This document shows, one piece after another, positions 31,271 to 42,327 of a DNA stretch of 64,000 nucleotides; positions within the stretch are counted from its first letter, which is position 1; every line of letters starts with the position of its first letter. The translations under genes were made by a program, and so were the position numbers. This DNA is from Coix lacryma-jobi var. lacryma-jobi (lineage: Eukaryota; Streptophyta; Magnoliopsida; Poales; Poaceae): positions 109,209,204 through 109,273,203 of the forward strand of contig CM019827.1 in NCBI GenBank assembly GCA_009763385.1, written 5' to 3'. The notes under the pieces are model-generated. The model saw only the letters and a list, made by a program, of their open reading frames with translations, ran no database searches and had not been told where the DNA came from.

Positions 31271-33113
31271 TGAAAGCCCTAGTTTGGTTTTGGTTAATTG
31301 ATGAAACCTATTTTGGTCTAATTCTATTGCTAAGCATGTGTGTAGCTAATGAGAGGATTATGACCAAGCCTTTGATGGAGCTAGCTAGTTGGCGATCATG
31401 TTGGATGGTGACGGCCACAAGCTCTCAAGTGTTCAAATGCTCTATCTTTGGTGAAATGGAGAAGGGAATAGATGCCATTGCTCCAGTTGAGACTTTAGTT
31501 TTATCTTTGATCTTGAGTAATAGGCAAGCCGGACTATCAAGAGGGACACATTTGAGGCTAGCTAGATGTGGAGAAAAGTGCTCATGACGACTAACTTCTA
31601 GCGCTTGAGAGACACCACGCACTCATGAACACATAGAGGTTTTCTGGGTGCGGTCGGTAGTACCGCCCAAGGGGGTCGGTAGTACCGCCCAAGGGTGCTG
31701 TGTGCAAGGCTCTCTGGATTTGGTCTCAGGTGACCTAGCGGTAGTACCGCCATAAGGTCGGTACTACCGGCCTCGGTAGTACCGACCCCCTGGTCGGTAG
31801 TACCAAGGATCCAGGACTTTTTTCACCCTCTCTGTGTAGGCCCAGTCTTGGCCTGTCGGTAGTACCGCCATAGGGCCGGTACTACCGACCGTTGGTGGCT
31901 CTAAGGTATGGAGGAAGTTTGGTGCTCTCTGGAAGTGGTCAGTTTGACCTGGCGGTTGTACCGCTATAGGGTCGGTAGTACCGACCCTCGGTAGCACCAA
32001 CTAGGGGGTCGGTGGTACCATGGTCTGGAGGTGTTTTGGATGCTCTCTGGAAGTGGCCTGTTTGGCCTGGCGGTAGTACCGCCATAAGGTCGGTACTACC
32101 GACCTCCAGTGGTACCGACTAAGGGTCGGTTGTTCCTTCTGGTCAACGGCCGCTGTAACGGTCGTATCTAGTACGGTCGGTACTACCGACCAAGGGGGTC
32201 GGTACTACCGACCGTTGCGCAGCATGTCTTGGTTAAGTAGCCGCTCGGCCGGCTTCTAACACATCTCTTCGATTCATTGCGCCCTAACACAAGAAAGATA
32301 GCTCCCAAGTGTTGACTAACCTCCTCTCTCTCCCCCTTTGATTCTAGAGTGAATCTCTTGCAAGCTTTGAGCTAGGGAAGTGAGATTAGAGAGTGAGAAG
32401 CATCGATCTACGTCTTGAGCACTTGGATCCAACATCTCTCCGGCTTGATTTGTGTTCTTTACTCTTGAGTTCTTAGAACTCTAGCCGGTTAGGTGTTCTT
32501 CGGTTGTTGCCTGTGATTGACTCTCTTGTGAGGGCACTCTGAAGTGTTTGTATTACCCCTTGATTCTTAGTGAAGAAACTCAACTAGCCTTTGTGGTTGC
32601 TTGAGTGAGGCAAGGAGGTGAAAGAGACTCCGACCTTCATGGTCACCTCAACAACGGGGACGTAGGTGCTTCTTGGTGAAGTGGCCGAACCTCGGGTTAA
32701 ATCTCGTGTCTCTTGTGCTTGTTGGATTTGCATCTTGGATTATTTTGTTTGTATTCTTGTTCTTCGCGTTCTTCCTCCCTCCTCTCTCGTTCTTAGGGGT
32801 GAGAAGGCTCGATCTACTTTTTGGGGAGGAGCCACTTCTTGGATAAGGTATAAACTTCATCCACATCTCTTAGAAAAGCCTTGGCATAAGCTAGATTCAA
32901 TTTCGCATCTCGTTCATCTCTATTTCGTAGTTGTTCCTAGGTTGTCGGTAGTACCGACCCTTGGAGCTGGTAGTACCGACCCCGGTAGTACCGGCCCCAT
33001 AGTCGGTAGTACCGACTGTGTGTTCTGATATCCGTTTTGAGCTGTGAGTTTCAGGATTCTAGATTTTTAAATAGGCTATTCACCCCCCCCCCTCTAGCCA
33101 TTCGGACCTTTCA
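31271..33113 (+). repeat. 5' LTR of element H
   Basis: TGAAAGCCCTAG to CGGACCTTTCA. It carries an array of CGGTAGTACCG / CGGTACTACCG palindromes, mostly 31660-32215 with a second cluster at 32943-33020, and a C-rich tract at 33082-33092. Confidence 0.96.
31657..32215. repeat. CGGTAGTACCG palindrome array in LTR H
   Basis: Roughly a dozen perfect CGG(TAGTA or TACTA)CCG sites plus degenerate ones. The longest symmetric site is GGTCGGTACTACCGACC at 32175-32191. The same array is in the 3' LTR from about 39885. Confidence 0.92.
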
Positions 33114-33115
33114 AG

Positions 33116-33129
33116 TGGTATCGGAGCCA
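33116..33129 (+). other. Primer-binding site of element H
   Basis: TGGTATCGGAGCCA, initiator-Met type, two bases after the LTR end. Confidence 0.92.
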
Positions 33130-33170
33130 AGTCACCGTTTGTTTGAGGATTTACAACCTCCGGTGTTGCA

Positions 33171-35183
33171 ATGGCTCAAATCAACTATATGGGGAAGCCA
33201 CCACATTTTGACGGTACCAACTTCGATTGTTGGAAGTGGAAGATGTGCGCATTCACAAGAGGCATGAATAGGAAGATTTGGGAAGTGATCGAGCATGACT
33301 TTGTAGTGATTAACTCCGCCGATCCTACCCAAAGAGAAGAAGAGAAGCTTCAATTGAATGATGTAGCAATCAACCTATTCTATGAAGCCTTTGACATCAA
33401 AGTCTTTGAGCAAATCAAGAATCTTGAGCGTGCAAGTGAGATATGGGAAAGATTAGAGGAGACCTATGAGGGCACCAAGGCCGTGAAGAGTGCCAAGCTA
33501 TACATTCTAAAGGACAAACTTGCCACCTTCAAGATGCTAGATGATGAGAGCATACCGGAGATGTTTCACCGGTTGCAAGTCATTGTCAATGACTTAAAGG
33601 CGTTGGGCGAGAAGGTGAATGACAAGGACTTTTCTCACAAGTTCTTGAGATGCTTGCCACCTAGGTTTGATACCTTGGTGACAATCCTTGTGAGAGAAGG
33701 GTTGGATACGGTAACCCCAAACCAAGTACTAGGTGATGTGGTCACTCAAGACACATACCGCGTGGAACGGGATGGGGGAGCCCAAGAGGAAGAAAAGAAG
33801 AAGAAGACAGTGGCGTTCAAATCGTCAACATCCAAGAGCAAGAACAAGAGCAAGGGCAAAGCCAAGAAGGAAGAAAGTGATGATGAAGCTAGCACAAGCG
33901 GAAATGAATTAGATGATGAAGACCTCGCTCTCTTCGTCAAGAAGTTTGGCAAGTTCATGAAGAAGAAGAGCTTTGGCGCAAGAAAGAAAAGAGATTCATA
34001 CAAGAGCTCAACTAGAAGATGCTATCGATGCAAGAGCAAAGATCACTTCATTGCGGATTGTCCACAATCTAGTGATGATGAAGATGATCATAAGAAGAAC
34101 AAGAAGGAGAAGAAGGAAAAGAAGAAGGGTGGATCCTATGTTGTGACATGGGATAGTGATGCTTCCTCAAGCGATGATGGTGATTCTAGTGATGATGAGA
34201 AGAAGACCACCAAGAAGAAGGCTATGGCTAGTCTTGCTATCTCAAGCAAGCCTTCTATATTCGATGCTCCATCGACATGCTTCATGGCTAACGCCACTAA
34301 GGTATCATCGTCCGATGAGATTGAGAGTGAGAGTGATGATGATGAGGAGTACTCAAAGGAGGACCTCATAAGCATGCTACGAGATGCTCACTCTTACATT
34401 GAGACTAAGAGGAAGGAGTGCAAAGAATTGTGCAAGGCCAACAAGGCTCTTGAGCAATCCTTTGATGAGCTCGAGTCTACTCATGAGAGGCTAGAGGAAG
34501 CCCATGAGAAGCTTGATCAAGCTCACACTAGGCTTAAGGAAGCCCACTCCTCCCTCCTTGATCAAAGTAAGATCGAGGATGTTGTAGAGACATGCAATGT
34601 AGGAGTAACTTGTGATATACTTGATGAATCTTTTTACACTCCTATTATTGTTGCTCCTATCAATGCATCATCATCATCTAGCTCAATTAAAATGTCTACT
34701 TCTACTACATGTAACTCATCATTAGTAGTAGAAAACAAGAACCTTAAGAACAAGGTTAATGAGCTCACTCATGCCTTAGGCAATGCCTATGGTGGAGATG
34801 CCTGCTTGCTTAAGTGCTTGGGTAGCCAAAGGTCTCCACTCAACAAGGAGGGACTTGGCTATACCCCCAAGAAGGGCAAGGCAGCTTTTGTTCCTCACAA
34901 GACTCGCTTTGTGCAGAGCAACGGTCGGTTTTGCAATAGTTGCAAGCAATCCGGGCATATAGAGCAACATTGCTTTAACAAGAATAAAAACAAGAAGCAT
35001 GTTCATGTTACATCTATTCGCTTTGATTCTTGTTATATGCTTACTAAGGGCACTAATGGTGTGAAGGCTAAGTACATTGGTGCACCCATGGTTGGCCCAA
35101 AGAAGAAGTCAATTTGGGTGCCCAAGAGCTTGGTTACTAACCTTGGAGGACCCAAAAAGATTTGGGTACCTAAAAAGAATTGA
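33171..35183 (+). CDS. gag: Gag of element H with extended C-terminal region
   Basis: The ATG at 33171 starts MAQINYMGKPPHFDGTNFD, the usual copia Gag opening. The frame is open for 670 codons. The Gag core (UBN2-type) covers about residues 1-210. A lysine- and acid-rich linker leads to a zinc knuckle CYRCKSKDHFIADC (about residue 284). Acidic stretches and a coiled coil with repeated LDQAHTRLKEAH-like text follow, then a second knuckle CNSCKQSGHIEQHC (about residue 589) and a tail of repeated (S/K)IWVPK motifs. The TGA at 35181 and an in-frame TAG at 35193 separate it from pol, which uses the same frame. Readthrough of two stops seems unlikely, so pol expression would need another route (inference). 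Confidence 0.95.
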   Translation: MAQINYMGKPPHFDGTNFDCWKWKMCAFTRGMNRKIWEVIEHDFVVINSADPTQREEEKLQLNDVAINLFYEAFDIKVFEQIKNLERASEIWERLEETYEGTKAVKSAKLYILKDKLATFKMLDDESIPEMFHRLQVIVNDLKALGEKVNDKDFSHKFLRCLPPRFDTLVTILVREGLDTVTPNQVLGDVVTQDTYRVERDGGAQEEEKKKKTVAFKSSTSKSKNKSKGKAKKEESDDEASTSGNELDDEDLALFVKKFGKFMKKKSFGARKKRDSYKSSTRRCYRCKSKDHFIADCPQSSDDEDDHKKNKKEKKEKKKGGSYVVTWDSDASSSDDGDSSDDEKKTTKKKAMASLAISSKPSIFDAPSTCFMANATKVSSSDEIESESDDDEEYSKEDLISMLRDAHSYIETKRKECKELCKANKALEQSFDELESTHERLEEAHEKLDQAHTRLKEAHSSLLDQSKIEDVVETCNVGVTCDILDESFYTPIIVAPINASSSSSSIKMSTSTTCNSSLVVENKNLKNKVNELTHALGNAYGGDACLLKCLGSQRSPLNKEGLGYTPKKGKAAFVPHKTRFVQSNGRFCNSCKQSGHIEQHCFNKNKNKKHVHVTSIRFDSCYMLTKGTNGVKAKYIGAPMVGPKKKSIWVPKSLVTNLGGPKKIWVPKKN

Positions 35184-35195
35184 TCCTTTTTGTAG

Positions 35196-38100
35196 GTTAA
35201 TTACAAAGCCGGAGGAAGGCATTGGGTGCTTGATAGTGGGTGCACTCAACACATGACCGGAGATGGTAGAATGTTCAAATCAATCAACACTAGTGGTGAT
35301 GATCATGCGGATGCTATCACATTTGGTGACAACAAGAAAGGCATGGTGAAAGGCTTGGGCAAGATTGCAATATCAAATGACTTGAGCATCTCCAATGTGC
35401 TATTAGTGGAATCTCTCAACTTCAACTTGTTGTCAGTGGCACAATTGTGTGATTTGGGATTCAAATGCATATTCGGTGTTGATGATGTGGAGATTGTAAG
35501 TGTTGATGGAAGTGATGTGATCTTCAAAGGATTTAGATATGAGAACCTTTATTTGGTGGACTTTGATGCAAGTGAAGCTCAATTGACAACATGTTTATTC
35601 ACCAAATCAAGTATGGGTTGGCTATGGCATAGGCGCTTGGGACATGTTGGAATGAAGCAACTAAAGAGGCTAGTGAAGCATGACATGGTTAGAGGACTAA
35701 AAGATGTTCACTTTGAAAAAGACAAGCTATGTAGTGCATGCCAAATGGGAAAGCAAGTTGGAAACACCCATCCTAACAAAGGAATGATGAGCACTACACA
35801 TGCACTTGAGTTGTTGCACATGGACTTGTTTGGACCAACTACATATGCAAGTATTGAGGGAAACAATTATGGCTTTGTGATAGTGGATGACTATACAAGA
35901 TACACATGGGTCTTCTTTCTTGTTGACAAAAGTGAAGTGTTTGGCATATTCAAAACCTTTGTCAAGAGAAGTCAAAATGAGTTTGATAGAAGAATCAAGA
36001 AAGTGAGAAGTGACAATGGAAGTGAGTTTAGAAACACAAGAGTTGATGAGCTATGTGATGAATTTGGAATCAAACATCAATTATCGGCCAAGTATACACC
36101 TCAATTCAATGGGATAGTTGAAAGGAAGAATAGGACACTCATTGATATGTCAAGATCCATGCTTAGTGAATACAATGTGAGTGATTCCTTTTGGGTCGAA
36201 GCAATCAACGCGACATGCTATTATAGCAATCGGCTCTATTGCCACCCTCTATTGAAGAAGACACCATATGAGCTCCTCAATGATAGAAAGCCCAACATTG
36301 CTTATTTCTGGGTCTTTGGGTGCAAATGCTACATATTGAAGAAGGGCACAAGACTTGGCAAGTTTTAGAAGAAGTGTGATGAAGGGTTTCTACTTGGTTA
36401 CTCCACTACAAGCAAGGCTTATAGAGTATGGAACAACACATCAAGAATAGTTGAAGAAGTCCATGATGTTGAGTTTGATGAAACAAATGGCTCTCATGAA
36501 GAACAAGACAATCTAGATGATGTGAGAGGAACACAATTGGTGGAAGCTATGAAGAACATGGACGTTGGCGATATAAGACCAAAGCAAGTGATCGATATTG
36601 AAGATGACAAAGATCAAGTGCTCACTTCTCCAACCATGCATGGCAATGATGTTGCAAGCTCTAGTGGTTCTCATGATCAACAAGATGCTAGTAGCTCTCA
36701 AGTGGCTCATACAAGTGCAAGTACAAGTGCTCAACCGGAACAAGTGCTCCAACCAACACACATTGCAAGAGATCATCCTTTGGATCAAATTCTTGGTGAC
36801 ATAAGAAGAGGTGTGCAAACAAGATCAAGATTGGCCTCATTTTGTGAACACTACTCATTTGTATCATCTATTGAGCCAACCAAGATTGATGAAGCTTTGA
36901 TGAATGTTGATTGGGTGAATGCAATGCATGAAGAGTTGAACAACTTCACCCGCAATGATGTTTGGGAGTTAGTGGAAAGACCAAAGAACACAAATGTTAT
37001 TGGTACAAGATGGGTCTTCCAGAACAAGCAAGATGAAGATGGCATTGTAGTAAGGAACAAAGCAAGATTGGTTGCACAAGGATACACTCAAATGGAAGGG
37101 ATTGACTTTGGAGAAACCTATGCACCGGTTGCTCGATTGGAAGCCATTAGAATCCTACTTGCATATGCTTGTGCTCACAACATCAAGCTCTATCAAATGG
37201 ATGTGAAGAGTGCTTTTCTCAATGGATTCATAAATGTTAGTGTATGTTGAGCAACCTCCCGGGTTTGAAGACTTGAAGAAGCCCAACCATGTGTACAAGC
37301 TCAAGAAAGCACTATATGGGTTGAAGAAAGCACCAAGAGCATGGTATGAAAGATTGAGAGACTTCTTGCTAGCAAAAGGGTTCAAGATTGGGAAAGTTGA
37401 CACCACTCTCTTCACCAAGAAGATTGGAAGTAGCTTGTTTGTGTTGCAAATCTATGTGGATGACATTATCTTTGGATCAATCAACCAAGACTTTTGTGAA
37501 GAGTTTGGGGAGATGATGGCAAAAGAGTTTGAGATGTCTATGATTGGAGAGCTTAGTTACTTCCTTGGTCTACAAATCAAGCAAATGAAGAAAGGCACAT
37601 TCGTTAGTCAAGGCAAGTACATCAAGGACATGCTCAAGAAGTTTTGGTTAGATGAAGCTAAAGCAATAACCACTCCAATGGGCACAAATGGACATTTGGA
37701 TAGTGACTCGAGTGGTGACATGGTGGATCAAAAGCTATATCGGTCAATGATTGGAAGTCTACTCTATGTGACCGCATCAAGGCCGGATGTTATGTTTAGT
37801 GTATGCATGTGTGCAAGGTTCCAAGCTTCTCCAAGGGAAAGTCATTTGAAGGCAACCAAAAGAATATTGAGATATTTGAAGCACACTCCAAATGTTGGAC
37901 TATGGTATCCCAAGGGCTCTCAATTTGAATTAATTGGATACTCGGATTCCGACTATGCGGGATGCAAGGTGGATAGGAAGAGCACATCGGGCACTTGTCA
38001 ATTGCTTGGAAGATCACTTGTCTCTTGGTCATCAAAGAAACAAAATAGTGTTGCACTCTCTACCGCCGAAGCCGAATACATATCCGCGGGTAGTTGTTGT

Positions 38101-38406
38101 GCACAATTATTATGGATGAAAGCTACATTGCAAGATTATGGAGTCAAGTTTGGACAAGTCCCATTGCTATGTGATAATGAGAGCGCCGTTAAAATAGCCA
38201 CCAACCCAGTTCAACATTCAAGAACAAAGCACATTGACATAAGGCATCACTTCATTAGAGATCATCAAGCAAAGAAAGATATATTTATTGAAAGTGTGGG
38301 CACCGATGATCAACTTGCCAATATCTTCACCAAGCCACTAGATGAGAGAAGATTTTGCAAGCTAAGGAATGAATTGAATATTCTTGATTTCTCCAATATA
38401 AGTTGA
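35196..38406 (+). pseudogene. pol: pol of element H: protease, integrase, RT, RNase H with two lesions
   Basis: Protease WVLDSGCTQHMTGD; integrase zinc domain (WHRRLGH, CSACQMGK) and catalytic D, D, E in LLHMDLFGP, RSDNGSEF and FNGIVERKN; RT from TRWVFQNK through YVDDIIFGS; RNase H with GYSDSDYAGC, LSTAEAEYISA and SRTKHIDIRHHF. The lesions are TAG at 36366 just after the integrase, and a frameshift of net two missing bases near 37236-37242 between the first RT blocks. Both are confined to a few bases, fitting a young element. The end is TGA at 38404. Confidence 0.93.
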
Positions 38407-39498
38407 ATGCACCCCCACATATGACATGCCTCTCCTCTGACAAAGCAAAGGTGAAATTGTTTGGCATGTGCATTCATTCTTATTAGGTTGTGCTCTAGTT
38501 CATATAGCCATCACATTGCTTATCTAGGTTCATTCATGGTAAATCAAATGACTTTGAAGTATATATGGTGCCACTATTGCTTCTATGTTTGACTTGATCT
38601 AGTGGTAGCATATAACTTGTTTGTGAGCTTGTAACTCTAGTGTTTGATCTAGTAAGTGAGCAAAATGTGTTTAACCAACGTGAGTAAGATAACCATTGTA
38701 AGATGTGTGAAGAAGCTTACTCTAGAGCAAACCGTGTTAAATACCTTTTGTTCATGAGCTAGATTAAGCCACAACTTGACTTAGTTTGATCTCCTCATAT
38801 GTATCTCATAATGAATGTTGCCTCCTTCTTTGAAATTCTGTTCCACCTTTATGATAATTGTTGACAAAGGGGGAGAAAGAAAAAGAAAGTGCTACAAAGA
38901 TATATGCTAGTGGAAGGGGGAGTAACAAAGACAAAAGGGGATAAAATGTCAAGTGGTTCGAAGCTTGAACTCTTAAAATTTGAGCATACAAATAGGGGGA
39001 GCAAGCTCATAAACATGTATGTTGCATTTGAAATGTGCATATTCATATGTTTGTTGCATTGCATAAGCTATTTATATTGATATTCATGGTTATGTGATGA
39101 ATGCTAGTGATAAGACTTGATTGATGAATTGTTTAAATTAGCATGTATAGGATTGCAACTAGACATATTGTTGTTTCAAATGGTTCAAGAAACTTTATTA
39201 TAAATATTGATCTCACGGGGTTCTTGAGTTTTGATGTATGTCTAGTGAATAATGATGCTAAGGATGGTATAACATGTGCACTCCGATTGGTATCACGCTT
39301 CAAAGGTCCATTCTTATGCCTTAGCATCATCATTGATAGTGTTGCTCGCACATACTTCATATCCATACATATGTGCAAATTTTAGCACCAAACTCTATAG
39401 CACATATGTAGGGGGAGCTAATACCATCAATGTGGTTACTCAAATTCAAATTACATATCTTTGTATAGGTTGTCATCAATTACCAAAAAGGGGGAGAT
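38407..39498 (+). other. 3' non-coding region and polypurine tract of element H
   Basis: 1.1 kb with no env-like frame. It has several GGGGGAG purine runs, a primer-site-like TTGGTATCACGC at 39287-39298, and the tract AAAAAGGGGGAGAT (39485-39498) at the LTR border. Confidence 0.8.
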
Positions 39499-41341
39499 TG
39501 AAAGCCCTAGTTTGGTCTTGGTTAATTGATGAAACCTATTTTGGTCTAATCCTATTGCTAAGCATGTGTGTAGCTAATGAGAGGATTATGACCAAGCCTT
39601 TGATGGAGCTAGCTAGTTGGCAACCATGTTGGATGGTGACGGCCACAAGCTCTCAAGTGTTCAAATGCTCTGTCTTCGGTGAAATGGAGAAGGGAATAGA
39701 TGCCATTGCTCAAGTTGAGACTTTAGTTTTTTCTTTGATCTTGAGTAATAGGCAAGCCGGACTATCAAGAGGGACACATTTGAGGCTAGCTAGATGTGGA
39801 GAAAAGTGCTCATGACGACTAACTTCTAGCGCTTGAGAGACACCACGCACTCACGAACACATAGAGGTTTTCTGGGTGCGGTCGGTAGTACCGCCCAAGG
39901 GGGTCGGTAGTACCGCCCAAGGGTGCTGTGTGCAAGGCTCTCTGGATTTGGTCTCAGGTGACCTAGCGGTAGTACCGCCATAAGGTCGGTACTACCGGCC
40001 TCGGTAGTACCGACCCCCTAGTCGGTAGTACCAAGGATCCAGGACTTTTTTTCACCCTCTCTGTGTAGGCCCAGTCTTGGCCTGTCGGTAGTACCGCCAT
40101 AGGGCCGGTACTACCGACCGTTGGTGGCTCTAAGGTATGGAGGAAGTTTGGTGCTCTCTGGAAGTGGTCAGTTTGACCTGGCGGTTGTACCGCTATAGGG
40201 TCGGTAGTACCGACCCTCGGTAGCACCAACTAGGGGGTCGGTGGTACCATGGTCTGGAGCTGTTTTGGATGCTCTCTGGAAGTGGCCTGTTTGGCCTGGC
40301 GGTAGTACCACCATAAGGTCGGTACTACCGACCTCCGGTGGTACCGACTAAGGGTCGGTTGTTCCTTCTGGTCAACGGTCGCTGTAACGGTCGTATCTAG
40401 TACGGTCGGTACTACCGACCAAGGGGGTCGGTACTACCGACCGTTGCGCAGCATGTCTTGGTTAAGTAGCCGCTCGGCCGGCTTCTAACACATCTCTTCG
40501 ATTTATTGCGCCCTAACACAAGAAAGATAGCTCCCAAGTGTTGACTAACCTCCTCTCTCTCCGCCTTTGATTCTAGAGTGAATCTCTTGCAAGCTTTGAG
40601 CTAGGGAAGTGAGATTAGAGAGTGAGAAGCATCGATCTACGTCTTGAGCACTTGGATCCAACATCTCTCCGGCTTGATTTGTGTTCTTTACTCTTGAGTT
40701 CTTGGAACTCTAGCCGGTTAGGTGTTCTTCGGTTGTTGCCTGTGATTGACTCTCTTGTGAGGGCACTCCGAAGTGTTTGTATTACCCCTTGATTCTTAGT
40801 GAAGAAACTCAACTAGCCTTTGTGGTTGCTTGAGTGAGGCAAGGAGGTGAAAGAGACTCCGACCTTCATGGTCACCTCAACAACGGGGACGTAGGTGCTT
40901 CTTGGTGAAGTGGCCGAACCTCGGGTTAAATCTCGTGTCTCTTGTGCTTGTTGGATTTGCATCTTGGATTATTTCGTTTGTATTCTTGTTCTTCGCATTC
41001 TTCCTCCCTCCTCTCTCGTTCTTAGGGGTGAGAAGGCTCGATCTACTTTTTGGGGAGGAGCCACTTCTTGGATAAGGTATAAACTTCATCCACATCTCTT
41101 AGAAAAGCCTTGGCATAAGTTAGATTCAATTTTGCATCTCGTTCGTCTCTATTTTGTAGTTGTTCCTAGGTTGTCGGTAGTACCGACCCTTGGAGCCGGT
41201 AGTACCGACCCTGGTAGTACCGGCCCCAAAGTCGGTAGTACCGACTGTGTGTTCTGATATCCGTTTTGAGCTGTGAGTTTCAGGATTCTAGATTTTTAAA
41301 TAGGCTATTCACCCCCCCCCTCTAGCCATTCGGACCTTTCA
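39499..41341 (+). repeat. 3' LTR of element H
   Basis: 1843 bp, the same length and about 98.5% like the 5' LTR. It ends CGGACCTTTCA and is followed by GATAG. Confidence 0.96.
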
Positions 41342-41979
41342 GATAGTCATGTTGGTCTTGATGAGAACATATATGATGAATGATTGACATTTATAAGGAA
41401 GGTTTGAGGCTTTTCCCGGTTGAGTCTTATTTCATATGTGTTTAATCTTTATGACTAACCGGTGGCGTTGAGTTGTGGTGTTTTACCTGTGTTGGTGTGC
41501 GTGGGCAACATGTGTCTCTTGGCTGTGTTGATGTGCAGGTGTGGAGCTCGGAGACAGTGGTCGATGGCGAGGTGAAGGTTAAGTAGAGACGTGTCATGTC
41601 GACGGACCGGGAGCGGTGAAGGATGGGCGTGCCGTGCGGCGGACGTGCCATGTCGATGGACCTGGAGCGGTGAAGGGCGGACGTGAGGCTTGGACCGATG
41701 GACCATGAGGTCGGAGGACCAGCTATGATAGCTGGCACGTGGCATCGATGAGCAGGAGCACATGGGGATGTGCGATGCATCGGTCGAGTCGGGAGGAAGA
41801 CGATGGCGTCGTGGCACTTGGCGGGAGGTCGGACACGGGCTTGCGTGCGGCGCAAGTGTCGTCGGCCGAGTCAAGAAGGAAGGCAAAGGCGTTGTGCCCG
41901 GCGTGGAGGCTGGACATGCATCGACATCGGTGTCGGTGGTCGGGGTATGCAAACCACATCCCGTCTATGGCGCGGGTTT

Positions 41980-42150
41980 GGTAGTTGAGCCTCAAAAAAC
42001 TACCCTCGACGGTTTCCGAGCTTGGGCTTCAAAACTCGGGGTGGCCGGTTTCCGAGTTTGGGCCTCAAAACTCGGGGTGGACGGTTTCCAGTTTTGAGCC
42101 TCAAAACCTGGGCTGGCGGGTTTACCGGTTTGGGCCTCAAAACTGGGTGG
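41980..42150 (+). repeat. U3 hairpin array of element F (5' LTR)
   Basis: Arms include GGTAGTT/AACTACC (41980, 41998) and CCGAGTTT/AAACTCGG (42052, 42068), plus three imperfect units. The 3' LTR copy is at 53386-53552, ending with CCGGTTT/AAACCGG (53531, 53546). Loops are GGGCCTCA, or GAGCCTCA in the first unit. Confidence 0.85.
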
Positions 42151-42327
42151 AGGTTCCTATGCGGAACGGTCGACGCGTGGCGGCACCGAGAGGCTTGTGT
42201 TGCGGCGAAGCTATCGGTGAGGAAGGCGCGGTGGTCAATGGGATGGCACGTGGCGGCATCCTGGAGCTTGCGTCGAGGCGAAGTGAAGGATGAGAAGGCG
42301 AGTGGCCATCGGATGAAACCTGACGAG

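Larger units (their letters stand above)
31271..41341 (+). mobile_element. Element H: complete SIRE-like Ty1-copia element
   Basis: 10,071 bp with two 1843-bp LTRs and a perfect target duplication GATAG (31266-31270 and 41342-41346). The order is primer site, gag, pol, 3' non-coding region, polypurine tract. I count about 25-30 differences between the LTRs, near 1.5%, so the insertion is young compared with A, B and T. pol has one stop and one frameshift; gag is intact. Confidence 0.96.

Noticed and set aside
31657..32215. CRISPR-like array
   Set aside because: The repeats are 11-17 bp palindromes with irregular spacing inside a plant LTR and have no spacer-repeat layout.
38407..39498. env-like ORF after pol of H (also sought in B, F and G)
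   Set aside because: SIRE-type elements can carry one, but no frame longer than about 80 codons with a signal or membrane segment is present here.
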